A DNA stretch of 64,000 nucleotides from Domibacillus robiginosus (lineage in GTDB: Bacteria; Bacillota; Bacilli; Bacillales; Domibacillaceae): contig NZ_LAHL01000012.1 of the NCBI RefSeq assembly GCF_000966195.1, forward strand, positions 248,001 to 312,000, in the 5' to 3' direction. Under the pieces are notes generated by a model that worked only from the letters and a program-made list of their open reading frames with translations, was not told where the DNA came from and did not search any database. Each line of letters opens with the position of its first letter. The stretch's first letter is position 1. The position numbers and the translations under genes are program-made. Positions 56,155 to 64,000 of the stretch are shown in pieces.

Positions 56155-59100
56155 CTCTTTTCTTTTCGTGTTTGCCGATCAAAAAAGCTAAACACAACCG
56201 GAATAACAAAAAGTGTTAAAAATGTGCTGGAAATCAAACCGCCGATTACCACAATGCCCATTGGCTGGTTGATTTCTGTCCCATCACCAATTCCGGATGC
56301 AAGCGGAATGAGCCCAAGAATAGTTGTCAGAGCTGTCATTAATATCGGACGGACCCGGTCTTTAACAGACTGAACAATGGCTTCTGTTCCAGAATATCCT
56401 TCTTCTTTTCGCTGTAAAATGTAATCAACAATCACGATGGCGTTGTTTACGACAATACCGACCAGGATCAAAATACCAATTACAGCAGGAATACTAAGCG
56501 GCAATTTTGCCATAATAAGCGACAGCGCTACCCCTATAATCATTAATGGTACTGTAAACATAATCACAAATGGATATTTAAACGATTCATACTGGGCGGC
56601 CATGACGATGTAAATAAGCACAACCGCCAGCGCCATCGCCATAATCATATCATCCTTTGAATTATCCAAAAGCTCCTGGTCTCCGCTGTATGAAACAGCA
56701 GTTTGATCCGATAAGTGTAAGCTGGCAATTTTCTCGTCTACAGCTGCGGAAATGTCCCCTAAATTTTGAGATGCTGCATACGTAACTGTGAACTGAACGG
56801 CATTCTGCCCATCAATATGCCGAATATTAACAGGCCCATCTGTTACTTCAATATCCGCTAATGCTTCAAGAGCTGAAAAGTTGCCGGCTGGTGTTTTAAC
56901 AAGCATTTTCTTTAATTTTTCCAGATTTGCTGTTACTTCTTTATCATACCGGACGTAAACCGCTTTTACTTCTGAAGATTCTTCATCGATAATTTGTGTG
57001 GCAAATACGCCGCGTGTTGCGTCATTGACGAGCTGTGCTACTTGAGCAGGTGCAAACCCAGCGGCCTGGGCTTTTTCACGGTTGACTGTTATTTGTATTT
57101 CGCGAGTCGTTTCATCCAGATCCGTTTGTACATCTGTCACACCATCAATTGCTTCTACTTCCGACTGAAGCTTTTCGACTACACGATCAAGACGGGTTTT
57201 CTCACTGTCCTGTACACTGAAGGACAATGTTTGCGGAGCGGTTCCGGATGCAGATTGAAGATTAAACCTTACCTCCGCTGTTTTATTTACTCCTTTTGCA
57301 GCTCCCTCTGCGGCTGGCTTCACATCATCTACAAAGTCAAAAATAGACCGGTTTCGATCTTCTTTCATTTTCACGTACAGTTCGGCTTCATTTGCGCTGT
57401 CTCCTCCGCGAAATGACCCTTCCTGCGTCGAACCAATTAAACTTACATATACCTGTGTATCCTCTTCACCTGCCAGCACATTTTCAACGGCTTCAACCAC
57501 GCGGTTTGTTTCCTCGAGGGAGGTTCCATTTTCCGTCTCTACCCGAACTGTTACAAACCCTTCATCGGTTGGGGGCAAAAATTGAGTGCCCATTTTCGTT
57601 AAACCGAACACTCCTCCAGCAAGCAATATCAGTGCTGTGCCAAGGATAATTAGACGGTGTGCAAGTGACCATCTTACAGCTCTTTCAAATAACATCAGCC
57701 TGCGTGACTGCTGGCGTTTCATTTCTAAATCGGCCGGTACCGTTTTTAAAAAACGGCTGGCCAGCATCGGTATCACAGTTAAAGCAACAAAAAGTGAAGC
57801 CAGCAAGCTGAAGGAAATGGTTAAAGCGAATTCTTTGAAAATCTGACCGAGAATCCCAGAGATAAACACAACAGGCAGAAAAACAGCAACAGTCGTTAAA
57901 GTAGAAGCTGTAATGGCCGCACCGACTTCTTTAGCGCCGTCATAAGCAGCGGTTTTTGAATCCTTTCCCATTGACAGGTGCCGGTAAATGTTTTCAATGA
58001 CCACGATGGCATTATCAACAAGCATTCCGATCCCGAGAGCAAGGGCACCCAGGGTCATAATATTTAAATTGAACCCGGCAAAAAACATAAGCACAAACGT
58101 AATAATAACGGAATATGGTATGGCAACTCCAATAATAAGCGGGCTTCTTATGTTTCTTAAAAAGAAAAAAAGAACTGCCATAGCCAGCACACCGCCAACA
58201 ATGAGAGAATTGGCAATGTTTCCGATTGCCAGCCGGATATAATCTCCCTGGTCTGTTAAAATATCAGCTTGAACGGATTTGTATTCATCTTTTCCCAGAA
58301 GCTCATCCAGCTTTTCCTGGAATCTTTTTGATACTTCTGCTGTATTTGCGTTTGATTCTTGAAGAACGCTTAATAAAACAGCCGGCTGCTCGTTCGCTCG
58401 TGTAATCGAATTTTCATTTAAGGGCTTTGTTTGAACAGCTGCTACATCGGCTATGCTTATTTCTTCTCCAGTAAGCGGATTAATAGAAATTGTTAATTTT
58501 TCAACATCTTCCGGAGATATTAATTGGCTGATCACTCGTGTAGTCAGCGTTTTTCCTTCTGTTTCCACTGTACTGCCCGGGAGTGATATGTTATTGGCAC
58601 CGATAACCTGAACAACGTCAGATTGTCCGAGCCCATATTCTTTTAATTTTTCTTCATCAAGCTCTACAATGACTTCATCAGCTGTTGTTCCTGTGACCGA
58701 TACATTGGCCACTCCTTCTACAGATGACAAATTCGTTTGCAGTGCTTCTGCCAAACGTTCAAGATTTTCTTCCTCTCCTGCCTGAAGGGACAGCTGAATA
58801 ATAGGAAACTGTGATGGGTCGAATTTTAACAGCTGAGGCTCCCCTGCTCCCTCTGGCATAGGTGTCTGCCCAATCCGCTGCAGTATATCATTTTGAACAT
58901 CATCGATATTTATACTCCAGGAAAATTCAAGCAAAATAAAGTTAGATCCTTCCTGCGAGGTCGATGAGATATTTTCTATGCCTGGGAGAGTGGCTAAGGC
59001 TGTTTCAAGCGGCTTGGTTACTTTTTCCGACACTTCCTTCGGGCCAGCCCCTTCATAATTCGTTACCACCACCGCGATTGGCGGATTTAAATCCGGAATT

Positions 59101-59207
59101 AATTTTAATGGAATCCGCGTTAAGGAAACGATTCCAAGAATAATGACTAAAAACATAATAACCGTCGTAAACACGGGCCGGTCAATTGAAAATCGGCTTA
59201 ACTTCAA
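56133..59207 (-). CDS. swrC: RND efflux transporter, SwrC/AcrB-like
   Basis: 1,024-residue inner-membrane RND pump with 12 expected helices in two halves. SIDRPVFTTVIMFLVIILG is the first helix; GIGMLVDNAIVVIENIYR near 395 carries the proton-relay Asp residues; GILILVGIVVNNAIVIVDYI is the second-half equivalent. B. subtilis SwrC (YerP) exports surfactin and related compounds; the substrate here is unknown. TTG start at 59207 with GGAGG upstream. No membrane-fusion protein gene adjoins it, which is usual for this Gram-positive type. Confidence 0.88.
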   Translation of the reverse strand: MKLSRFSIDRPVFTTVIMFLVIILGIVSLTRIPLKLIPDLNPPIAVVVTNYEGAGPKEVSEKVTKPLETALATLPGIENISSTSQEGSNFILLEFSWSINIDDVQNDILQRIGQTPMPEGAGEPQLLKFDPSQFPIIQLSLQAGEEENLERLAEALQTNLSSVEGVANVSVTGTTADEVIVELDEEKLKEYGLGQSDVVQVIGANNISLPGSTVETEGKTLTTRVISQLISPEDVEKLTISINPLTGEEISIADVAAVQTKPLNENSITRANEQPAVLLSVLQESNANTAEVSKRFQEKLDELLGKDEYKSVQADILTDQGDYIRLAIGNIANSLIVGGVLAMAVLFFFLRNIRSPLIIGVAIPYSVIITFVLMFFAGFNLNIMTLGALALGIGMLVDNAIVVIENIYRHLSMGKDSKTAAYDGAKEVGAAITASTLTTVAVFLPVVFISGILGQIFKEFALTISFSLLASLFVALTVIPMLASRFLKTVPADLEMKRQQSRRLMLFERAVRWSLAHRLIILGTALILLAGGVFGLTKMGTQFLPPTDEGFVTVRVETENGTSLEETNRVVEAVENVLAGEEDTQVYVSLIGSTQEGSFRGGDSANEAELYVKMKEDRNRSIFDFVDDVKPAAEGAAKGVNKTAEVRFNLQSASGTAPQTLSFSVQDSEKTRLDRVVEKLQSEVEAIDGVTDVQTDLDETTREIQITVNREKAQAAGFAPAQVAQLVNDATRGVFATQIIDEESSEVKAVYVRYDKEVTANLEKLKKMLVKTPAGNFSALEALADIEVTDGPVNIRHIDGQNAVQFTVTYAASQNLGDISAAVDEKIASLHLSDQTAVSYSGDQELLDNSKDDMIMAMALAVVLIYIVMAAQYESFKYPFVIMFTVPLMIIGVALSLIMAKLPLSIPAVIGILILVGIVVNNAIVIVDYILQRKEEGYSGTEAIVQSVKDRVRPILMTALTTILGLIPLASGIGDGTEINQPMGIVVIGGLISSTFLTLFVIPVVFSFFDRQTRKEKSLQTKNN

Positions 59208-59299
59208 CCTGCTTCCTCCTTCTTTCTTGACTGATTCTCCTTTAACTATACCGAATGATCGGCCCGCTGACCAAATTGAACACTTTTACGGCCAAAAAG

Positions 59300-59327
59300 A
59301 AAGAAGCCTTGTGACAAGGCTTCTTTA
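59300..59327 (-). terminator. Terminator of prfC
   Basis: AAAGAAGCCTTG / CAAGGCTTCTTT stem with a three-base loop and T-rich continuation on the minus strand. Confidence 0.85.
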
Positions 59328-59335
59328 AAAAGACA

Positions 59336-60907
59336 TTATCCAATTAAGTTATAAAGACGGATATTTTCGTGCTTATCCTGGAACCAGCGGAGCGCAAAAT
59401 CATTTTCAAACAAGAAAACAAGCTTGCCGTGACGGTCGCGCACAAGCGTGCTGCGAGAAGATGACATAGCATCGGTAATATCTTCTTCATTTTCAATCCA
59501 GCGGGCAATTTTCTGCCCAATCGGCTCCATACGCACTTCTGAGTTGTATTCGCCGCTCATTCGGTGTTCAAACACTTCGAACTGAAGCTGACCAACTGCG
59601 CCAAGAATATATTCCTCTGTGCGGACTGTTTTATACATTTGGATGGCGCCTTCCTGTACAAGCTGTTCAATTCCTTTATGAAAGCTTTTTTGCTTCATTA
59701 CGTTTTTCGCCGCCACTTTTACAAACAGCTCCGGCGTAAACTGAGGAAGCTTTTCAAATTGGAAAACGGGCTTGCCGCCTGTGAGAGTATCGCCAATTTG
59801 GTACGTTCCTGTATCATACAAGCCGATGATGTCACCGCTGACTGCTTCATTGACCGTACTCCGGTCGTCAGCTAAAAACTGCGTTGATTGGGATACTTTT
59901 GTCGTTTTTCCTGTACGGGCAAGCGTTACCGCCATGCCGCGTTCAAACTTACCGGAACAAATGCGCAGGAAAGCAATTCGATCACGGTGAGCGGGGTTCA
60001 TGTTAGCTTGAATTTTAAAAATGAAACCAGAAAATTGTTCGTTAAGCGGATCAATTTCGCCTGTATCCGCAGTGCGCGGCTGCGGCGCCGGAGCGAACTG
60101 CAGATACGTTTCTAAGAACGTCTGCACCCCAAAGTTTGTCAGTGCACTGCCAAAAAAGACAGGTGATAATTCACCCGAATTGATTTTTTCACGCGAAAAA
60201 TCGTTTCCGGCTTCATTCAAAAGCATAATATCGTCCATCGCCTCTGTATAAAGGGAGGATTGTTTAATAGGGTGGTCAATAGCAATATGCCCATCTTCGT
60301 CAAGCGGCAAAAACCGGTCCCCTTCTTCCGTACGGAACTGTTCAACCCGCTTGTTATAACGGTCGTAAATACCAAAAAACTCTTTCCCCATGCCAATCGG
60401 CCAATTCATTGGATAAGATTGAATGCCAAGCACTTCTTCAAGCTCTTCTAAAAGCTCCAGCGGCAGTTTACCCTGGCGGTCCAGTTTATTAATGAATGTA
60501 AAAATAGGAATACCGCGCATACGGCAAACCTTAAAAAGTTTCAGTGTCTGGGCTTCGATCCCTTTGGCCGCATCGACGATCATCACAGCGCTGTCAACCG
60601 CCATCAATGTCCGGTACGTATCTTCCGAGAAATCCTGGTGCCCCGGTGTATCCAAAATGTTTACATTATAGCCTTCATAGGCAAACTGCATAACAGAGGA
60701 GGTAACGGAAATTCCCCGCTGCTTTTCAATCTCCATCCAGTCGGACGTCGCAAATTTACCTGTTTTCTTTCCTTTTACTGTTCCCGCGTCACGAATAGCT
60801 CCGCCAAACAGGAGCAATTTCTCCGTCATTGTGGTTTTCCCGGCATCCGGGTGAGAAATAATTGCAAATGTTCGTCTTGATAATACATCTTCTTTGAATG
60901 TTGCCAT
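59336..60907 (-). CDS. prfC: Peptide chain release factor 3
   Basis: 523-residue GTPase that recycles RF1/RF2 from the ribosome. G1 is [15 protein letters not shown] near 18, switch [11 protein letters not shown] near 64, G3 [14 protein letters not shown] near 88, and G4 NKLDR near 142. Length is typical of RF3. Absent from B. subtilis 168 as far as I recall, but present in other Bacillota. Confidence 0.95.
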   Translation of the reverse strand: MATFKEDVLSRRTFAIISHPDAGKTTMTEKLLLFGGAIRDAGTVKGKKTGKFATSDWMEIEKQRGISVTSSVMQFAYEGYNVNILDTPGHQDFSEDTYRTLMAVDSAVMIVDAAKGIEAQTLKLFKVCRMRGIPIFTFINKLDRQGKLPLELLEELEEVLGIQSYPMNWPIGMGKEFFGIYDRYNKRVEQFRTEEGDRFLPLDEDGHIAIDHPIKQSSLYTEAMDDIMLLNEAGNDFSREKINSGELSPVFFGSALTNFGVQTFLETYLQFAPAPQPRTADTGEIDPLNEQFSGFIFKIQANMNPAHRDRIAFLRICSGKFERGMAVTLARTGKTTKVSQSTQFLADDRSTVNEAVSGDIIGLYDTGTYQIGDTLTGGKPVFQFEKLPQFTPELFVKVAAKNVMKQKSFHKGIEQLVQEGAIQMYKTVRTEEYILGAVGQLQFEVFEHRMSGEYNSEVRMEPIGQKIARWIENEEDITDAMSSSRSTLVRDRHGKLVFLFENDFALRWFQDKHENIRLYNLIG

Positions 60908-61078
60908 TTTCTTCTTCCTTTCTTTCCTTACACGTTTATATTCTGTTAAATCAGATAAGTTATATAAGTAAGTATTATTTTAAAGTTGCGTCTTTTTTCA
61001 AACAGTTGAATAGCCAACGCTGTTAATTATAAACTAGTCAGATGTGGATGTGTAAAGAAAATTAAAGGAGTGTTTAAA

Positions 61079-62296
61079 ATGTCGTTCCTATGGGGACTCT
61101 TTGGTATTTTTATCGTATTGGGAATCGGATTTCTTTTTTCAACTAACCGAAAGCGTATCAACTGGCGGACTGTGCTGGGTGGGCTTGCTTTCCAGCTCGC
61201 TTTTGCATTTACTGTATTAAAATGGGATTTCGGCCAAAGAATGATGCTGAAGCTAACAGAAGTCGTTAATGCGATTACCGGCTATGCAAACGAAGGGATT
61301 AACTTTTTGTTTGGCGGCTTGTATACCGAACAATCTGGCATTACCTATGTTTTCGCTTTAAATGTTCTGCCTGTCGTTATCTTTTTCTCAGCGTTGATTT
61401 CTGTTTTATATTATTTAAATATTATGCAGTTTTTTATTAAAATCATCGGTGGTTTTTTATCGGCTATTCTTGGAACACGAAAAGCAGAATCTATTTCCGC
61501 TGCTGCCAACATCTTTGTTGGACAAACAGAAGCACCACTGGTTGTAAAGCCGTATATTAATAAAATGACGGAATCAGAATTGTTTGCGGTCATGACAGGC
61601 GGGCTTGCATCTGTGGCAGGCTCTGTTTTGATCGGCTACTCTCTTTTGGGCGTGCCGCTTGAGTACCTGCTTGCCGCTAGCTTTATGGCTGCGCCTGCTG
61701 GACTTGTTATGGCAAAGCTGTTTGTCCCAGAAACATCAGAGGAGCCTGAACCAAAAGAGTTTAAAATGGAGTCAGATGAAGATGCAGCCAATGTCATTGA
61801 TGCAGCAGCTAAAGGAGCAAGCGTCGGACTTCAACTGGCTTTGAATATTGGCGCTATGCTTTTAGCATTTATCGCCATAATTGCCATGATCAATGGATTG
61901 CTCGGGTTGATTGGCGGCTGGTTCGGCTTAAATGATCTGTCGCTTGAAATAATTCTCGGCTATCTTTTTGCGCCAATCGCCTTTGCGATCGGTGTTCCCT
62001 GGAACGAAGCCGTCACAGCTGGCAGCTTTATTGGTCAGAAACTCGTTTTAAATGAATTTGTTGCGTATTCCAGCTTCGCTCCACAAATCGACAGCTTAAC
62101 GCCAAAAACAGCGGCTATTGTCAGCTTTGCTCTTTGTGGATTTGCCAATATTTCTTCATTGGCGATTTTAATTGGTGGGCTTGGCAATTTAGCGCCATCA
62201 CGCCGTCAAGACATTGCCCGTCTCGGACTAAAATCAGTTATAGCCGGTGCGCTTGCTTCCTTGCTCAGCGCTGCAATTGCTGGCATGCTTATTTAA
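61079..62296 (+). CDS. NupC-family concentrative nucleoside transporter
   Basis: 405-residue CNT membrane protein. Family motifs: [12 protein letters not shown] near 160 and the late [17 protein letters not shown] near 355, with GVPWNEA between. About ten hydrophobic segments. ATG at 61079 is 8 bases after AAAGGAG; the GTG nine bases upstream is disfavoured. Probably Na+ or H+ coupled; substrate range unknown. Confidence 0.93.
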   Translation: MSFLWGLFGIFIVLGIGFLFSTNRKRINWRTVLGGLAFQLAFAFTVLKWDFGQRMMLKLTEVVNAITGYANEGINFLFGGLYTEQSGITYVFALNVLPVVIFFSALISVLYYLNIMQFFIKIIGGFLSAILGTRKAESISAAANIFVGQTEAPLVVKPYINKMTESELFAVMTGGLASVAGSVLIGYSLLGVPLEYLLAASFMAAPAGLVMAKLFVPETSEEPEPKEFKMESDEDAANVIDAAAKGASVGLQLALNIGAMLLAFIAIIAMINGLLGLIGGWFGLNDLSLEIILGYLFAPIAFAIGVPWNEAVTAGSFIGQKLVLNEFVAYSSFAPQIDSLTPKTAAIVSFALCGFANISSLAILIGGLGNLAPSRRQDIARLGLKSVIAGALASLLSAAIAGMLI

Positions 62297-62367
62297 TGGT
62301 TTGGCCGCTTCTTTTGTCGGGGAATGAAGTAAAGAATCAAATCTGACCCAAAAAGGAGCGAGCATTT

Positions 62368-62796
62368 ATGGAACCGCTATACAGCATAACGGTTAATGCA
62401 AAGGGCGGGCGGGAAGGAAGCGTCTGGACAGAAGAAGGACCATTAAGCCTTGAACTAACCACACCATCCATTTTAGGCGGCCAAGGACAAATGAGGACCA
62501 ACTACCTTGAGTTATTTGGCGCTTCCGTTGCCGCCTGCTATCAAAATGCGGTACAGCAGGCTGCCGGCATTGATGATCATGCAGATGAAACGTTTGCTGA
62601 TGTTGCTGCGCAGGTTGATGTATTGAAAGACCCTGAGAGGGGCGGCCACCGTCTCAGCATTATGCTTCATGTAAAATTTTACGGAGGCCGGTTTAATGAA
62701 CTGCTTGATCAGCGTGTGATTGATGAAGCGAGCGGATTATGCCCGCTTATTAAAGCCCTCGAGGGTGAATGTGATTTTGCCATTCGGAAATACTAA
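62368..62796 (+). CDS. OsmC/Ohr family protein
   Basis: 142-residue peroxide-reducing thiol protein. The two redox cysteines are in ASVAACYQNAV near 55 and SGLCPLIKAL near 126. TTPSILGGQGQMRTNYLELF matches the Ohr-type N-terminal half. AAAGGAG precedes the ATG. Likely defends against organic hydroperoxides. No OhrR-type regulator or box is seen next to it. Confidence 0.88.
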   Translation: MEPLYSITVNAKGGREGSVWTEEGPLSLELTTPSILGGQGQMRTNYLELFGASVAACYQNAVQQAAGIDDHADETFADVAAQVDVLKDPERGGHRLSIMLHVKFYGGRFNELLDQRVIDEASGLCPLIKALEGECDFAIRKY

Positions 62797-62822
62797 AGAA
62801 AGAGCTGCAGCTCTTTCTTTTT
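62797..62822 (+). terminator. Terminator of the OsmC/Ohr gene
   Basis: Palindrome AGAAAGAGCTG / CAGCTCTTTCT followed by T-rich sequence. Confidence 0.75.
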
Positions 62823-62873
62823 CTTTTATCTTGTTTGTGAAAATATTGTCAATTAATTTTTATTCACTTTTTG

Positions 62874-62898
62874 GTTTGATCCTTTTGTTATCGGGAAT
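62874..62898 (+). promoter_or_regulatory. Sigma-B-type promoter
   Basis: GTTTGA (62874-62879), 13-base spacer, GGGAAT (62893-62898); the general stress consensus is GTTTAA-N12-15-GGGWAW. About 50 bases before the small membrane protein gene. Confidence 0.65.
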
Positions 62899-62947
62899 AC
62901 ATAAACCATGAAAGCATTACAAATAACTTTACCAGGAGGAAAACATC

Positions 62948-63199
62948 ATGGGCTTTATTATCTTCTTAATTGTCGGTGGAATCATCGGCTGGTTAGCAGG
63001 ACTTATTCTAGGTAAGGATATTCCAGGCGGAATTATCGGCAACATTATCGCAGGTATTATTGGTGCATGGATTGGCGGCGCAATCTTTGGTGATTGGGGA
63101 CCAACCATCGGCGGAATGGCCATTATTCCAGCTTTAATCGGCGCTATCATCCTTGTAGCCATTGTAAGCTTTATCCTTAAAAAAATGCGTCACGCTTAA
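62948..63199 (+). CDS. GlsB/YeaQ/YmgE family small membrane protein
   Basis: 83 residues, Gly-rich with three hydrophobic segments (IIFLIVGGIIGWLAGLILG, IIGNIIAGIIGAWIGG, ALIGAIILVAIVSFIL) and a short basic tail. This is the transglycosylase-associated family, often stress-induced. AGGAGG is 9 bases upstream of the ATG, and a sigma-B-type promoter precedes it. Molecular role unknown. Confidence 0.9.
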   Translation: MGFIIFLIVGGIIGWLAGLILGKDIPGGIIGNIIAGIIGAWIGGAIFGDWGPTIGGMAIIPALIGAIILVAIVSFILKKMRHA

Positions 63200-63200
63200 T

Positions 63201-63238
63201 AAAAAACGTCATCCTTTTCAAAAGGATGACGTTTTTTT
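63201..63238. terminator. Bidirectional terminator
   Basis: AAAAAACGTCATCCTTTT / AAAAGGATGACGTTTTTT stem with a one- to three-base loop. Confidence 0.9.
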
Positions 63239-63241
63239 GCA

Positions 63242-64000
63242 TTATTCTTGAAAAGCTTGTTCAAAATCCCGAATTAAATCATCTGGAGATTCAAGACCAA
63301 CCGACAGCCGCAGCAATCCGTCCCGAATGCCACGCTTGTCCCGTTCTGAATCCGGCATTGCTGCATGAGACATTTTAGGCGGATACGATAAAATAGACTC
63401 GACCGCCCCAAGACTAACAGCAAATACTGGAATTTGTGCACGTGCTGTAAAGCGGCGAACAGCATCAGCGTCTTCTAACTCGAATGATAACACAGCGCCT
63501 CCGCCTGCTGCCTGACGAAAGTGAACAGCATGGCCTGGATGCTCGGTAAGGCCTGGGTAGTAAACATGCTTTACTTTTGGGTGAGAAGCGAGGTAATGAG
63601 CAATTTCAGCTGCCCCTTTTTGCGATTGCTCCATCCGGACTGATAATGTTTTTAATCCTCTCAGCACAAGCCAGCAGTCCTGAACCCCAAGCACCGCCCC
63701 AAACGAGTTTTGCAGTGCATAAAATTGAGCCGCTAAATCCTCATCCTTTGCGACCGCAAGGCCGGCTAATACATCACTATGCCCGGACAAAAATTTGGTT
63801 GCACTATGAAGAACAAGATCAACACCGAGCTCAATCGGCCGCTGCAGATAAGGGGTTAAAAAGGTATTGTCTAGGAATGTCAGACATCCATTTGCTTTAG
63901 CCAGCTTCACAACTCCCTCAATATCTGTTACCTTCAGCAGTGGATTAGACGGTGTTTCCATATAAATCACTTTTGTGTTTGGCTGAATGGCTTCAGCAAC
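63242..64000 (-). CDS. Cys/Met metabolism PLP-dependent lyase/synthase, N-terminus cut by window edge
   Basis: At least 253 codons; the frame stays open to the right edge, so about the first third is missing. YMETPSNPLLKVTDIEGV and the PLP-lysine motif LHSATKFLSGHSDVLAG identify the family. FAVSLGAVESILSYPPKMSHA and GLLRLSVGLESPDDLI complete the C-terminal domain. Most likely a cystathionine beta-lyase or gamma-synthase (MetC/MetI type); sequence alone does not separate them. Upstream riboswitch or T-box, if any, is outside the window. Confidence 0.9.
   Translation of the reverse strand, partial: VAEAIQPNTKVIYMETPSNPLLKVTDIEGVVKLAKANGCLTFLDNTFLTPYLQRPIELGVDLVLHSATKFLSGHSDVLAGLAVAKDEDLAAQFYALQNSFGAVLGVQDCWLVLRGLKTLSVRMEQSQKGAAEIAHYLASHPKVKHVYYPGLTEHPGHAVHFRQAAGGGAVLSFELEDADAVRRFTARAQIPVFAVSLGAVESILSYPPKMSHAAMPDSERDKRGIRDGLLRLSVGLESPDDLIRDFEQAFQE

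Overview
The window is a piece of a low-to-moderate GC Bacillota chromosome, almost certainly Bacillaceae. Most genes are recognisable orthologues of Bacillus subtilis genes and lie in B. subtilis order, read backwards here: pycA, ftsW, ylaN, ylaI, ylaH, typA, ylaF, suhB/yktC, yktB, yktA, speA, SR1/SR1P, pdhDCBA, def, rpoY, rnjA, ktrC, ykuV, ykuU, dapL, dapH, ccpC, darB, ykuJ, ykuI, fadH, ykyB, cheV, patA, ptsI, ptsH, ykvS, clpE. No tRNA, rRNA, CRISPR array, prophage or complete insertion sequence is visible. Species cannot be named from this window.

Layout. 1-13.1 kb: anaplerosis (pycA, cut at the left edge), cell division (ftsW), small conserved proteins, an HD-GYP c-di-GMP hydrolase, the translational GTPase TypA, an inositol-phosphatase-like enzyme and arginine decarboxylase SpeA. 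13.1-18.6 kb: two tandem copies of the 38-residue SR1P peptide gene, then the pyruvate dehydrogenase operon. 18.9-22.9 kb: peptide deformylase, an unrecognised 23-residue cationic peptide gene, RNA polymerase epsilon subunit with RNase J1, a C39-like protein and KtrC. 23.1-31.2 kb: redox proteins YkuU/YkuV, the acetylated diaminopimelate genes dapH/dapL, citrate-responsive CcpC, an MFS pump, the c-di-AMP sensor DarB and the degenerate EAL protein YkuI. 31.3-39.8 kb: a trehalose operon (treP-treA-treR), fadH with a FadR operator and a ppx-ppk polyphosphate pair; treP-treA-treR and ppx-ppk interrupt the B. subtilis order. 40-49.3 kb: ykyB, cheV, patA, ptsHI, a PilZ protein, ykvS and clpE with three CtsR-controlled promoter modules. 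49.3-64 kb is more accessory: CPBP protease, MarR regulator, acyltransferase plus B12-type radical SAM protein, a MITE-like repeat, an FAD oxidoreductase, TerC under a yybP-ykoY (Mn2+) riboswitch, an RND exporter, prfC, a nucleoside transporter, an OsmC/Ohr protein, a sigma-B-type small membrane protein, and a Cys/Met-metabolism lyase cut by the right edge.

Themes. Carbon-flux control is concentrated here: PycA, PDH, SR1/SR1P under CcpN-type operators, CcpC, HPr/EI, and the trehalose PTS with TreR and cre sites. Second-messenger genes recur: c-di-AMP targets (DarB, KtrC, and PycA via DarB) and c-di-GMP proteins (HD-GYP, YkuI, PilZ). The most interesting observations are the SR1P tandem duplication, the triplicated CtsR promoter upstream of clpE, the independent 23-residue amphipathic peptide gene, and the inverted-repeat element at 53.6 kb. 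No wholly new multi-gene system was evident.
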